In this document: positions 35,401 through 48,230 of the stretch, piece by piece
How positions within the stretch are numbered: the first letter of the stretch is position 1
Layout of the letters: every line of letters begins with the position of its first letter
From: Rhodamnia argentea
Lineage: Eukaryota; Streptophyta; Magnoliopsida; Myrtales; Myrtaceae
DNA length: 64,000 nt
Reading direction: 5' to 3'
Assembly: GCF_020921035.1 (NCBI RefSeq)
Contig: NC_063151.1
Coordinates: forward strand, 31,874,934-31,938,933
Notes under the pieces: model-generated
Told to the model about the DNA's origin: nothing
The model's input: the letters and a program-made list of their open reading frames with translations, nothing else
Database searches by the model: none
Program-made: the position numbers and the translations under genes

Positions 35401-35550
35401 CAAAATTTTTGTGCAGCCGCGAAAACCCACCTAGACGAGTGATTTCATTTTTATCTTCTTTCACTAAGATCCATATGAAAAGAGTCCTTTGCTTTGCTGT
35501 TACAGGTTGTGCAGATCCTTGAAGGGCAGAGCAATCGACTCCAAAACTAG
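32481..35550 (+). CDS. Receptor-like cytoplasmic kinase with N-terminal USP-like domain
   Basis: There are ten exons: 32481-32652, 32905-33032, 33261-33358, 33505-33791, 33956-34402, 34505-34665, 34782-34855, 34961-35108, 35244-35393 and 35506-35550, giving 569 residues. Residues 1 to about 145 resemble a universal-stress-protein fold ([41 protein letters not shown]). A linker with a Cys pair (ILCARCG) leads to a kinase domain with glycine loop GEGGYG (about 298-303), Lys319, catalytic HRD at 414-416, and DFG at 434-436. No signal peptide or membrane segment is seen, so it should act in the cytoplasm or at a membrane surface. The family is often labelled 'inactive protein kinase SELMODRAFT_444075-like', but this member keeps the key residues. 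HRDMRPSN replaces the usual HRDxKxxN lysine by arginine, as in relatives. Confidence 0.88.
33109..33160 (+). repeat. Degenerate telomere-like repeat in a kinase intron
   Basis: The plant telomere unit TTTAGGG and close variants recur several times (ctctagggtttgag, ttttagggtttgagggttta) inside the second intron. This is either a decayed interstitial telomere tract or a low-complexity run. It has no evident function here. Confidence 0.5.
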
Positions 35551-38500
35551 AGGGAGCATCGAAGTAATTATCTTTAGTTTTCCCTTAAACCTCCCTTTTA
35601 ATGTTTATGGAGGTATGTCTTGTGCCTCACCCAGTAAAATGCACACCTCCATACAATAATGAGTGCCCACTTTTTTGCATCATGTGTATGTTAGCAACGA
35701 CCTCGCTGCGTTTCTTTGTCCGTGCAGGACAAATACCCACATGAAAAAAAAAGAAAGTCTAAACTTTAGGTCCAATGCTATGAATCAAAATCACCTTGTG
35801 ACGCTCCAAAGTTCGACAGTGTGGCCTTCGGAGCACAATTTTGGTACCACTCCACTCCCCTCCCTGGGTTGATTCTCCATTCATACTCTGGTGCATTACT
35901 TGTGTTAATTAGGGCTCTACGTCAAAGGATAACCGTGTCGGTCCGCGTATATGCGTTGAGTCCCGCAGTCGTTTCAGTCCCTAGATTAAGAAGTTCGGCG
36001 CAGTTGTTTCATGTCTGAACGAGTTCGCCATTCACTTCCTTTAGAAGAGCTTAAAGAATCTTGAAATGACTTGCTGCAATGGTCATGATCTCGTGATTCA
36101 AGTACTAAGACACCGAATTTTAGTAGGGTATGGATCAACTTTGACCTTTTAGGAATAGGATCAGAAAGTTTATGTGCCCGTTCCCCTCTTTCTTAGAGAA
36201 AAAGTAAAAACAAAAGAGAGAGCTTGTATTATAGATTTATTTGAGCAAAAAGTGTTGCTTCTTCTTACACTATGAACAAAACAATATCATGCCTCTTTAT
36301 GTCTTTCATGGCGCAGGCTGAAAATACTCATGAAAAGATTTTTTTGTTGGTGAAAATTGTAATTATTATAAAGCAGATGAAATATAGCAGCTTAGGGGCA
36401 CCTCCAGCATTGCAAAAGGAGCTAATAATTCGAAAAGATGGAGATAGGAAGTCTCCGAATTGTAGCCAAAACGATATTTGTCTAGGAAGGTCTGATTTTC
36501 TGGTAGAGCGAAGCTCGACCTTTTACATTTTTACGCACCTTAATCAGAATAATATGTAAGTCAGTTGACTTGTTTTGAAACTATCTCATATTGCCGTTCC
36601 GTCCAAATGCAATTTATGGTTGCTAGGAAGGATAACTCGAGGAGTCTGGCCACCAAATCTTTTCCCCTAATCATCCATTGAAGTTCCTCATTCCATCGTC
36701 CTAAAGTCCCGTACTCATGAAAAGATTGTTAAAGCTTTCTCTCTTTTTTTTTCCTCTCTCTCTCTCTCGTGCCCTATGCATCATCTTCCATCTTCCTGGA
36801 CGTGTGTCCTCTTACTTTCCATGCGCATCTTCAAAGTGTTTTTCTTTTTTCTCTTTCCCAATCGCAATCATGTCTCGAGGCATTCTGTGTGTATGGAGTT
36901 GAACAAACACACAGTACTCCGCGAACGTTCATCTGCATCCGAAGAGAGAGAAAGAAACCAGTCTTTCCTATCGCATTTGGTGTTTTCAGGCCCTTTTAGA
37001 CCACTCTAAGCAAATCGGATCTCGAATCATGGAAGTCTTCGAACCCGGTACCAATCGAATTCGTTTCTATTTTCCGTACAGTCTTGAACTTTGATTAAAG
37101 TATACCAACGATTGCTGAACTCTTACTTTTTTTTTCTTTGCACAAGCAGTCCTTGCATGAACACGACGACTCTAATCAGAGATTAAAGAACGAAGTTAAT
37201 CACTGAAATAAATTGTATGCAGATCATCGCGTGTTGCACGCTTGAACAGAGATGACAGAACTACTTTGTCGGACGAACGAGATGATGCACGAAGTAAAAG
37301 AAGAAGGAGGAGGAGGAATCGTCATGGGTTATGTCATAACCATTCATTAAGAAATGAAGCAAGTTAAGGTTGTCAATTTACCATAAAAAAAATGAGGGAT
37401 CCATGCCATGTCATGGAGAATCATTTGGTTGGGGAATTTTGATCAATCCTGAGAAGGGGTGGTGGAGAAACGGGGAGGGCCTTGATCCACTCAAAACATG
37501 GGAAAAGCCAGACAAAAGACAGGATCCAATGCCCACGTTTTATTCTCTTGAAACCTTCATAGTTCATTTTTCTTAATATTTTTCCTGATTTTGGGAAAAA
37601 AAATGTATTTAAATAAATGTGTAAACTCACTCTTCAGGTGATATTTAAGTGATATCGCGCACAAAAATTATCACAAGACAAATAATATATTCGAACAGGT
37701 AATTTTTTTTTTTTTGGGTCAAGTGACTAAAATACGTTTGATACTTTTTGAGGATGTGAACGATATAAAATCCGTAAAATAACATCGGAGAATAATCGTT
37801 CGCCCATATTTAATTCGGTGGATCCGTATAATGTTAAGAGTAGTGCTTTTGGCCTAATTGCATCTTTCCCCCCATCTCTTTGAGGTTGGATTTCTTTACT
37901 TCCTATTTCCTTTTCTTCTCTTTATCTTATAGACATACTTTGCCTCTACATCAAATTTAAGGTAAGGCGCGATGCTTTTTCTCGAGTGTGAATAGAGGAG
38001 TAAGCATATTAGTTCCTCCCATTTCCCATTTCTCTAATCCGTAGAGTTAAATCACACTGACCGACTTCTCTACTTTTTCCGAAGGAAAAAAGATATTTAC
38101 ATACAAAACGAACTATACCGAGCAGAGAGAAAATGAAGGAAACATCGATTAAAAAAACAATAAAAGGCGGAATAGTTCTCATACATGCTCGACTCATGTG
38201 AGCTCGAGGCATATGAGATGTTAGATTAGTCTGATCATGTATGATTTCACCAAATCGACATGTCTAGTTGACCCATGCAAGTTGAGTACAATGGATAAAT
38301 TTGGTTTTGTTTAAAAATCGCGGCTTTTTTATTTTTTCCTAATGTCTTTTCGTTTCGTCCTCCACCAGTCAAAATTTGGAAGGATTTTACTCAGAAGTGC
38401 ACGCAGGTACTCGTTAAGTAAATAACAAGTAAAATTTCATAGATTTTACTGTGTTATATATGTTCCTAGTCAAATATGTTCATTAAGGCTGAGGATTATG

Positions 38501-38600
38501 TGCCTCCGACAGTGATTAGAGCTATGGACAGGACAGCGACGGCCAGCACATGTCGGATCTAAACGGCGAAGAAGAAGCCCCCGCGCGTATTCGTCACCCA
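35551..38600. other. Intergenic region
   Basis: Bases after 35550 are the 3' UTR of the kinase gene. The rest shows short open frames only, with C/T-rich patches near 36745-36770. No gene is recognisable. Toward the right end the composition becomes GC-rich as the ACR3 promoter begins. Confidence 0.4.
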
Positions 38601-38606
38601 GCATCC

Positions 38607-38619
38607 GACGTCCACGTGG
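38607..38619. promoter_or_regulatory. C-box/G-box pair upstream of the ACR3-like gene
   Basis: GACGTCCACGTGG joins a palindromic GACGTC to a CACGTG core. These are known binding sites of plant bZIP and bHLH factors. It lies about 150 bases upstream of a TATA-like TATTTAAA at 38764-38771, and the transcript would start near 38795. The binding factors are inferred, not shown. Confidence 0.5.
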
Positions 38620-38832
38620 AAGCGCCTCAGCCGCCCGCCTCTTTCGAACCGGGAGGCGCGTGACATGGTGACGGACAAACGTTTGGTCGCCGTGGCATTA
38701 GCAAAAAAGCACGATCAGCCAATTCACACCTATTGTCTTAACGGCCCGCCTGAAAAAATCTGATATTTAAAGAGCAGAGGCGCTCTAGATCCACGCAGTC
38801 TCTCACGGTTCCTTCCATATTTTATTATGCAC

Positions 38833-38858
38833 GCAGAGAGAGAGAGAGAGAGAGAGAG
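38833..38858. repeat. GA microsatellite in the ACR3 leader
   Basis: A run of about 13 GA units lies just downstream of the inferred start site. GA/CT tracts in this place are common in plant 5' leaders. A matching CT tract is at about 39550-39571. Confidence 0.6.
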
Positions 38859-39634
38859 TGAGTGAGTTGTGGGGGAAGTGTTAATCCAACGTAGAAAGCT
38901 GATGATCAAATCGAAAAACCCAAAAAGAAACGTCGAAAGCTGAGGTACGAGAATTGCCGTCATTTAAAATAGGATGAACAAGAGTAGTGGAGGGTTTGGT
39001 TCGTGCTTTGATATTACTGGCACTGGGCGACCGCTTTGTGGCGTTGGGCGAGCAGTAACGATCTCCACGGAGATGTGAAGAGACAAAAGCTCCTTCTTTT
39101 CTTGCAGGTATGAACCTCTGAACGAGTGTTTCTCTTCTCTTCCTCTGTTCTATTCTCTGTTTTTCCCTGATTCGCTTGTTCTTTTCTGTACTCTGGAGTT
39201 GAAGTTTCAAAACCCAGAAGTGGATGTCTGTTCTCTTCCAGTTGTTTCCTTTGAAATGTCGTAACTTTATCTGTAGCATCATTGTCGTTATTTCGTTCTT
39301 GTGATGAGGTGTGTGAGCTGTTAAGTTTGCTCTTTCCTAATTGACACTCCGCTTTAAACATTTTCTGACTCTCTCTTTTTTCCCTCCCTTCTGTTTCCGT
39401 TTCTGATTAGTTGCGTATAAGGTCTATCAATTCCCTTATTTTGCTCCATTTTCCCATTCAAAGATATTTCCTTGAATTTCCAGGAATTCAATTCCCCCAA
39501 GATTTTTGAGCTGGCACCATTTTCTTAAACATTCCCCATAATTCATCTCTCTTTCTCTCTCTCTCTCTCTCTTAAGAACTGAAGAAATTGTGTTGCTCTC
39601 TGTTCTTGGGAGAACGCGGGTTTCTTTCTTGGCC

Positions 39635-39670
39635 ATGGCCAGTGAGGTGAATTCTCAAAATAATTGGTGA
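39635..39670 (+). promoter_or_regulatory. Upstream ORF in the spliced leader of the ACR3-like gene
   Basis: The ATG lies in a strong context (GCCATGGCC). The frame reads MASEVNSQNNW and would stop at once if unspliced. A strong donor (TTG|GTGAGT) lies at 39667. If joined to the acceptor TTTTACAG at 41121, the frame becomes 14 codons (MASEVNSQNNWLKR) and stops at 41132-41134, about 33 bases before the main ATG. Either way the main frame is preceded by a short ORF. This assumes that the leader exon belongs to this gene and that no exon lies between. Confidence 0.5.
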
Positions 39671-41166
39671 GTACTGTTCCTGATGATACTAAGTAACTCG
39701 ATCGTATCGGTCATGCCATGTAGTGCGAGAGTTTACTTCTCAAAGAAATTATCTTTGGGCGAAAAAATGCTTTCTTTCCCTTTTACTTTTATGCAAAATG
39801 GAGTGCAGAACCTTCGAGCTTCTGGAATGAGTACTGTGAATTGGATAGAGAACCATTGAAGGAACTCTGATTTTCTGGGGATCTTGTTTGGACTTTTTAT
39901 GGTTAACTAGTGGGAATAATAGTGAGTAGGGAATTGTTTTCGTGCGCCAAGAAAACACAAAGTGATAGGGAAAGCAATGGCGGCTGCGTTGTCCATTTTG
40001 TTGTCCAACTTGCAATGACAACTTGCTGAGAAACTGTGAGGAACCTGTCGTTTCTTGTGATTGCGAGGATGATTTTGCCACAAACTTCCAAATAGTCAAA
40101 ATTACTGTGTGTCTCATTGTGCCATATTATCAGGTAATTACCAATTAGCTTCAGTGTTTGTTTAAGTACAAATTTTGGGATGTTACAACTTCTTCCATAC
40201 AACATATTCTCAATCTGGATGGCTCAATCTATAATACGGCTGCCCAATCAATCACACAGTACAAAATGTTCGGTAGGTAACATCTCGAGGGTGAAAACAA
40301 TGAAAAGCGTGGCAGTTTGCTGTCCGCCATAGGTTGATAGATGGATGAAGTAGTTCTCCAGAGCACTTAGACTTCCCTCAAGGTGGGAGGGGGAAAGAGA
40401 GAGAGATCTAACCAACCAATAGTTAAACAGTGCTCGGTTGACGGTAGTTGTGCCTGTGTCATTGACGGGTCAATAATTTGTAGATGAAATGGAATCAAGT
40501 TGTATGTGGTTGACCTCTCAACTATTTCTTTTCCTGATAATGGGGCATCTGCTACTATTTGCATACTCATTAATGCCTGTTGGGTGGAGCAGTGAGTCTC
40601 TAAACATTTCTTAGGATTGATGTCAAAGTTATTACATGTTATGGAAGTAATATCATTTTGTAGACATCTTATTTGCTGTGTTCACCAGTAACCTGTTTGA
40701 TAAGATTTTGTTTCAAGAACACTGTTAAGTCAAGGGGAGAGCAGTTGGAGACTCAAATGGAATTCTTCATTAGACAGTATTGCTAGTGAAGATTATTACA
40801 TAAATTTTTTTCCATGTTCCTGTTTATTCTCAGTGCAATGCAACGGAAACTTTGGAAATTTTGCTGGACCAATTTGCTTCGCAATCTTGACCTAGTAATT
40901 TTATATTATTTGTGCAGATTATGCTATCATGATAGGAGCATATCTTCAAATTACAGAGAGGAACAGTGATTGCGGTAATTCTGAAATCCAGTTTATGGCC
41001 TCAAGAAGGTTTTTTGAGTTTGAAAACAAAAAACTGCCTCGACTGGAATGTCCCCTATGTGAATAATTAGAGTAATGGCAAATTTTGATCACATTGGCGA
41101 TTCTGATGCCCCGTTTTACAGGTTAAAGAGATAGAGACCACCTTCCTTGTGTGAATTTTCTTTATA

Positions 41167-44092
41167 ATGGCTAAAGTCTGTTGGCCATACTTCGATCCTG
41201 AGTATGAGAACCTCAGCACAAGGATCAACCCTCCGAGGTTCTCCTCTCTCTGAATTATTAATGTCCGAGTAATGTAGATGAAATATGGGCCTTTTCCATT
41301 GTTTCTCGCTGTTTTGCATCATTCTCGTTTTTCAGTGGGAGCACATTTTTATTTCAATGCCTCTTGCAGGGTGTCTGTAGACAATACCAGTTGCAGCGAT
41401 TGCACACTTGTCAAGGTAAGATTTTTTCTTACAAGTAGAAAGGTGGGAGGGGCGGCTAGCAACCCTGGGTGTTCCCCACCCATGACAGAGTGAATACCTC
41501 TGTTGAGGTCCTCTCGAAGTCAGTAGCTTTAGCCCTAGATTTTATTTGAGTAATAGAAGGCTTTGTAAATATGATTGCCTCTTCTCTAATCTTTTCTTAG
41601 GCTTGGTTATTCTGTTATGCGGAATTGCAATATAAAGCAATGTCTTCGAGAAAATGATGCTGATCAACTATGCGATGTTTGCTTGTACAAGAAGGCAAAA
41701 GACAGATCGTTCATGTTTTGTTTATTTGTAAACTCCTCTGACAGCAAAACAGTAGTCTTAGAAATGACCAATAAAAGTCATGCAATCTAGCTTGACACTC
41801 TGGTTTGGAAGAGTAGTCATCTACATTTGCATACTCAGAATGCACTACAGTCACAAAATTTCTGGTAATTAGGGTACATGATAAGTATGCTTTGTGATAT
41901 CCAGGTTGATAGCATGAATAAACCTGGGATACTGCTAGAAGTTGTACAAATACTGTCAGACCTTGATCTTATCATCACCAAGGCCTACATCTCCTCTGAT
42001 GGAGGATGGTTTATGGACGGTACGAGTGCCAAAGATTCTAGGATTGGAGAGTCGGTCATGGCAATCTCATAATCCTCACTGTGCAACTTATCTTTATGTC
42101 AATTATTACATCAAGCACGAGTAGTGACGTTTTATTTTCTTTGAACCGGCAGTGTTTCATGTCACTGATCACCACGGAAAGAAACTCACGGATTCTAAAA
42201 CCATTGACTATATAGAGAAAGTAAGTTATTTTCACTGTTTCTTGAATCTGCATTTACTGCTTTCTGTGTGTCAGAAAAAGAGAAGACTTAGCGCCTCTGA
42301 AATAGGTTTCACTGAGAGGTCTTTGACTTGATGAGGAAGAAAAGCGAGCCAACATTTTCATGCCAAGAATCCTCCCCTTTCTAACATTCTGAAAGGGAAT
42401 CCTCTGATGTATTCTTTCCCACAGGCTTTAGGTCCAAATGGCCACCGCACAGATCGAACCAAGACCTGGCCGGGTAAAAGAGTTGGAGTGCACTCAATTG
42501 GTGATCACACAGCTATCGAGCTCATTGGCAGAGACCGCCCAGGTCTCCTATCTGAAATCTCTGCTGTCCTAGCAAACCTTGACATTAACGTGGTAGCTGC
42601 TGAAGTTTGGACACACAATAGGAGAATAGCTTGCGTCCTTTACGTCAACGATAAGATTAACTGCCGTGCGGTGGATGATCCAAACAGACTATCAATAATG
42701 GAAGAGCAGCTCAAAAACATCATCCGCGGGGATGACGATGATGAGAAAGTGGGCCGCACCAGTTTCTCCATGGGGTTCACGCATGTTGATCGGCGACTGC
42801 ACCAGATGTTTTTCGCCGATAAGGATTATGAAAATTGTGGGGTGACAACCGATGCGGACAAGTATTCTCCCTTGATGAAACCCAAAATCACCGTTGAGCA
42901 TTGTAAGGAGAAGGGGTATTCGGTGGTTAGTGTGAGATCCAAAGACCGAGCGAAGCTACTTTTTGACATAGTGTGCACGCTCACAGACATGCAGTATGTT
43001 GTTTCTCATGCTACCATATCGTCAGATGGCCCAGATGCATCACAGGTTATTCCTTGATATTTTTCCCAATTAGCTAGTACATCATCAAATTTCTCCTTCT
43101 AGTACAGACATGGAAAGACTACTCCCAAATGAAACAATATTGGTCACTCATACTGGCATCCATAGGCAAAAGTAATTCAATTGCATCGTCTGAAATGGCT
43201 TGGTCAGCACTGAATCATTGAAATTGTTTTGCATCAGTACGTTGTGCAGTAGCATCAGTGATGAAGAGTTAGACATTGATATCCTTCAGAAGATGACATT
43301 CAGCCTATTAGCTTGGCTATCTTATCTTCTGCACAACGCCTGCATGCTCATCTCTCTGATTGGCATAGTTAAATATCCAAACTGAATTGGAGCGACATAA
43401 TCCATGGGCGACAAATTGCTCTGCTATTTACGGCTTAACTTGATCAGTTGAATCATGAATATGTGCTGAATTGGTTTTGTGATCTTTCAGGAGTATTACA
43501 TTCGTCATATGGATGGTTGCACTCTTGATAGTGAAGGAGAGAAGGAAAGGGTCATAAAATGTCTGGAAGCTGCGATTCGGAGAAGAGTAAGCGAGGTGCG
43601 TGAGAATGCTCACAAAAATGAATCGGGAAGAATTCCCATTTCACCTACTTTCACACTTTCAATGTAGATACACAACCAACGAAGAAAAATTGCAATTTTG
43701 AAAACTACTATGAGTCCTTTAGTCATCCTCTTATTGCATTCTGTCTAAATGTTGATATTTTCCAGGGTTTAAGCCTAGAGCTCTGCGCAAAGGATAGAGT
43801 GGGACTGCTATCTGAAGTGACGAGGATCCTGCGAGAGAACGGGCTGTCGGTTACGAGAGCGGGAGTCACCACGGTCGGGGAGCAAGCCATGAATGTGTTC
43901 TATGTGAGAGATTCCTCGGGGAACCCCGTGGACATGAAAACCATCGAGGCGCTTCGCAAGGAAATCGGGCACACGATGATGCTGAATGTGAAGAAGGTCC
44001 CATCCAGTGGGAGCGCCAAGGCTCCCGAGTCCAGTAACTGGGCCAAAACAAGCTTTTTCTTCGGGAATCTGCTGGAGAGATTCTTGGCTTGA
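41167..44092 (+). CDS. ACR3: ACT domain-containing protein, ACR3 type
   Basis: There are seven coding exons: 41167-41237, 41370-41415, 41905-42019, 42153-42220, 42425-43045, 43491-43595 and 43766-44092, giving 450 residues. The N-terminus [17 protein letters not shown] is the family signature. Four ACT domains are seen: about 36-100 ([20 protein letters not shown]), 128-200 ([19 protein letters not shown]), 260-330 ([20 protein letters not shown]) and 344-410 ([19 protein letters not shown]). ACT domains bind amino acids or similar ligands, and ACR proteins are thought to be amino-acid sensors; no catalytic domain is present. The C-terminus [15 protein letters not shown] is conserved in ACR3 as I remember it. 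A non-coding leader of about 2.4 kb with an intron precedes the ATG. Confidence 0.95.
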
Positions 44093-47000
44093 AAACCAAT
44101 AAAAAGCAAAGAATGTCCATAAAGGTTGGTAACGAGCGTTCTCCAAATGTATAGAGAATAAGCCATCTGTTGACAAATTGTCGGCATGGCCATGCTTCCT
44201 TGCATCTGTGGTGGTAACTGTAAGATATGATGCTTGAAGTATGATTTGCTTTGATCCTCTTTCTTGTTTTATGACCAGAAACATCAAAAGCTGACATATA
44301 AATGTGAAACTTGCTTGTTCTTGGATCTTTGACTTGGCGACGTAACTCTCTTAGGAACTGTGAATAGTTTCTGGTTCTACTCATGCGAGGCATTATAAGT
44401 ATTCTCCTGTGCAGATTCTTTTCTGTAACTTTCTTTTTGTTTCTAGTCTTTGATACAGTGAGAGAAAACACATGCCTCCAAAATCACAGAGGGTAGAAGC
44501 AGAACATGATATACATACATGATTAATCCCTGAAGGTGTTCTTTCATGACATCCAGTTTTCGCAAGCTGAACTAGCTTTCGTGTTCATTCCATCTTCTCT
44601 GACATTCATCCTAAGCCAAAGTTTGCAGTTCTTTTGCTCCTAAAACTCTATGCAAGATTACCTTATGGCCGCCAAATTCGTGGGCTGCTTTTAGCGTTCT
44701 ACCTTTCAATACAGGGTCGGATATTCACCAAGATTGTTATTTTATTTGTTTCTTTACGTGTAATTCTAGATGACATTTTAGGTAGTTCAGAACAATATTT
44801 TAGATGGTTTCATTTTCTATTTTACAGTTGTCCTGTTTTAGCGTTTGAATGATGACTTCTTTAGAGTATGTTTGGATTTGAAGTTCATAAATTGGTTTTA
44901 TTTCCTTCTTAAAGACCGCCTTTGGCATCGGAACTTGAGAATAACGCTTCAAGCGGGTTGTGCTTTCGTGCTTGCTTTGTGAGTTTCACTCGTGTCGCAA
45001 GTTGCAAGTCGCGTTATCCTCATTTCCACTGCTGTAACCTTCTGTATCAATTCAGCTCTCGGATATTCCTGGTCATGGTAATGCACGATAAAAGGGAGTT
45101 TGTGCATTTTGGCTTTGATGTCGTCTTAGGATCGAATTTATTCCATAAGCATCTCTCTTCGCAGGGGGGTCAGTGTGGTATAAACCGCAGCAATCTCGAA
45201 ACATCATCTGTTCAGTCTAATATATCTGTTGATGTATATATTCACCCTCTCCTCACGAGAAACAGTGAGTTTCACACGCACATGTAAGTAGACTCATCAA
45301 AAGGATTGGTCGGGTGGGATCATACATGGGATGGTCTGAATAGACCCATTAAAATCGTTTATGACTCATTTATTGTAATACAAATATAGTAACCATACTT
45401 GACCCGGCCAATATTCCTAGAACACTTTCAAATTCAATCTAATTTAGGAAAACGCACATCCAAATTGAGGTGGGGGCGCGGAGCAAGCGAGCGTGAGATC
45501 GAGTGATGGTGAGAGAGAATAAAGAGAGAGTCTTAAAGGTGGATTGAGTTCAAGTAAATTATAAACCCATTTATGACCCATTCATGGTTCATTTATCACC
45601 TATTATGTGACCCATTTAACATTCATATTATACGTAAACTCGTTTATGACATATTTAGTGAATATAACTAATCCATATAACAACTCAGCCTAGGAGTTAA
45701 GAAACAAGCTTATGATCCATTTTGACATGTTTATGTCTTAGTCATAAGTCATCGGAAACATATTAAAAACCTTTTTCCCAAGTGCTAGATGACAAAGAAA
45801 ATGATAAAGGAACAAAAGAACAGAAAAAAAAAAACTGCCAACATTATCTTCACACATCAAATGCATACGCATGACCTGCGCAAATTCCTCAGTTCCATTC
45901 ACCATTTCAATGATTTGCATCCGCTCATGCAAGGACAGGTGATGCATGGGGACGAGAACTTGTGCTGAATACATGATCGCTTCACCAGATCAGCCGGCAA
46001 AAGAGGGCAAGTTCGTTTCCTCGGGAGGGAAAGAAGATGGGTCAAGATATTATTAGAAAAATGCAGAGTATAAATACAAAAGAAAGATAAAGAAGGAATG
46101 CAATCGTACGGTACAAAATAGTAAAAAAAAAAAAAAAGTTGCATAACGTATCTGAAACATCTACAGCCATTGATGGAGCATTTCGATGGACCCACCACCA
46201 CTACGGATGGATGGGAGTGGAAGTAGGGCTGCATGCGGTGATGATCAAACTCAACACTTTCTTGCTTTGTTGCATCAGTGCATTTCCTACTTTCCCTACT
46301 TTGGTTGCTTTGCCCTAGTCTAACATTTCACACACACACACACACACATATATATAATGCCCTTTATTAACTCTAAAGATTATGTTTTATGTGAATTTTC
46401 GTAAGAGAAGTAATGGGTAGAAAATTGTAGAGAAATGAATTTTTGCATCAAGCAAATCTTTTGCTAAAGTCGCTCCAAATCTTATCACGTAGGTTTCTTC
46501 TCCAATTAAAATAAAAATGACACGCGAAGGAGCGTAATACTTTTCGAATCATAACATATGTACACGCTACTTATCGAACACGTAAAATAATATGAATCAA
46601 TACATTATGAAAGCATAAAGTAATAATGTGAATTCCCCTCTCTTGATGGTTTTTTACTCCATTGGCCAAAATCTTCACCTTTGTGCTACCGACTTGGCTT
46701 ATAAAAAGCGAGCAAGCTATTTATGTACAAAATTTTACACGAATGAAATGATTTATTCTCTTTTCTTCAATTGCTCCTCTCTATTTATTGAGGGTTAGAG
46801 AGGATTCACTCGAGATATCTTAAGATTCCACGTGAGCTATGTATGGAGATTCTCCCTTTTCTTTTTACTTAATCATTTGATGTCTATCTTGTTTGCTTTC
46901 TCAAGAGTTTATAGATGCCTCATAACTCATAAGAATGTAACCAAAGTGTGTCATAAAAAGGATGGTTGGATATCTTGCGGAAGAATTGTTATTGAATTTG

Positions 47001-47929
47001 TATTTTAAAAATAAATCTGCAAAGTTTTTTCCAAAAAAAATGTATATCTAGAATTCTCTTTGTTTGTTTCTAGGACATATTCCTTATTGATACTACAAGT
47101 CAAATATGTTTCTCAACTTTGTTAATCTTAATTGGGTTGTACGTGATTTTTGGAATAGCTGGTAACTTTTCGTTGATTTCTCTGATTTTCTTGTATTTAT
47201 TTGTTCACCTTTTTGTCAACTATTGTCAACTAAAGTGCACTTCATTATGAGAATTATCTTCAAGACTTCTCAAGATGTATGTGATGCCGAAACTCCTTCA
47301 AAAGCTCATTCAAGGAACTTATTGTGATCCTTAAGTCAAAGTTTATTTTGACCAATTTTAAAGTGATAAGAATTATATTTGATATTTAAATTAATCGTAT
47401 TTGAATAATCTAAAAGTTTAAGTAATGGGTTCTTTGTTAAGCCGAGTTTAACATATTTTTTCTCTCAAAAGATTTTGTAATTATGGTCCTTATTTTTGCT
47501 AAAATCTATGTCCATTTATTTTTGGCATTCATTTATCTCCAAAAAAGATGCATAATTTTTCAAATAATCCTTTAGTACTATTTAGGTCAAATCTCCGCAG
47601 GATATACTATGTGCAATCACGGAAATGTAAGATAACTTTCATCAGGGAAGATAAATTTTCATTTAGATGTTATTTTAATAACTTACATGCATGAATTTGT
47701 TCCATCAATCTTTTCTTTCGTCACGTATCTTAGATGCAAGACTTTGTTCTCATCAACTTGGAAAATTATTGCAACTTTACTACTAATAATTTTAAATGAT
47801 GAATATGAGCAGTCATGAAATGTGAATTCTTAAACATTTAATTTTATTTATGACATAATTTAGGGATTTATTCCATCAACTCAAAAATTTAGTCCAAAGA
47901 TATTTCAAAAGAAAATCTGTATATAAGTA
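44093..47929. other. 3' flank and gene-poor spacer
   Basis: The 3' UTR of the ACR3-like gene covers the first few hundred bases. There is a CA/TA microsatellite at 46329-46356. Open frames at 44922-45287 (plus) and 45738-46234 (minus) have no recognisable domain. The rest is AT-rich and apparently without genes. Confidence 0.4.
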
Positions 47930-48230
47930 TGACAGAAAAATTGTCCAATTAGTCCTAAACTTATTGCAGGGATTTCAATTCAATCCCAAACTTTTTAATT
48001 TTATCAAAATTTAAATGTAGTCCTTTTCGACAACTTTCGCAGTAAATCGTTAACATAGCATGTATCACGTAGGACTACCGGCGATAACTGAACCATCACG
48101 TCAATAATTTTTTTATGAAAATTGACCGGATGGATAATATTGAAATTTCGCGTAAAGGTTTACGATTAAATTGACAATTGAAAAGTTTATAACTGAATTT
48201 ACATTCGTACAATAAATTTTAAGGCTAATT
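47930..48230. mobile_element. Short fold-back element, family B
   Basis: About 300 bp long. The left arm CCAATTAGTCCTAAACTTATTG pairs with the reverse complement of the right end CCCAATTAGCCTTAAAATTT, and inner phrases 'aaactttttaatttt' are mirrored as well. It is non-coding. No clear target duplication was found. Confidence 0.5.

Noticed and set aside
43808-44471. Minus-strand frames of 159 and 201 codons opposite the last ACR3 exon
   Set aside because: Antisense shadows of a conserved ACT domain and its 3' UTR, with no family resemblance.
44922-45287. 121-codon plus-strand frame downstream of the ACR3-like gene
   Set aside because: No recognisable motif and no splice context; could be chance.
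45738-46234. Minus-strand frames including a helical-looking stretch (LHERMQIIEMVNGTEEFAQVM)
   Set aside because: Looked gene-like for about 45 residues, but no family was recognised and the flanks do not support exons.
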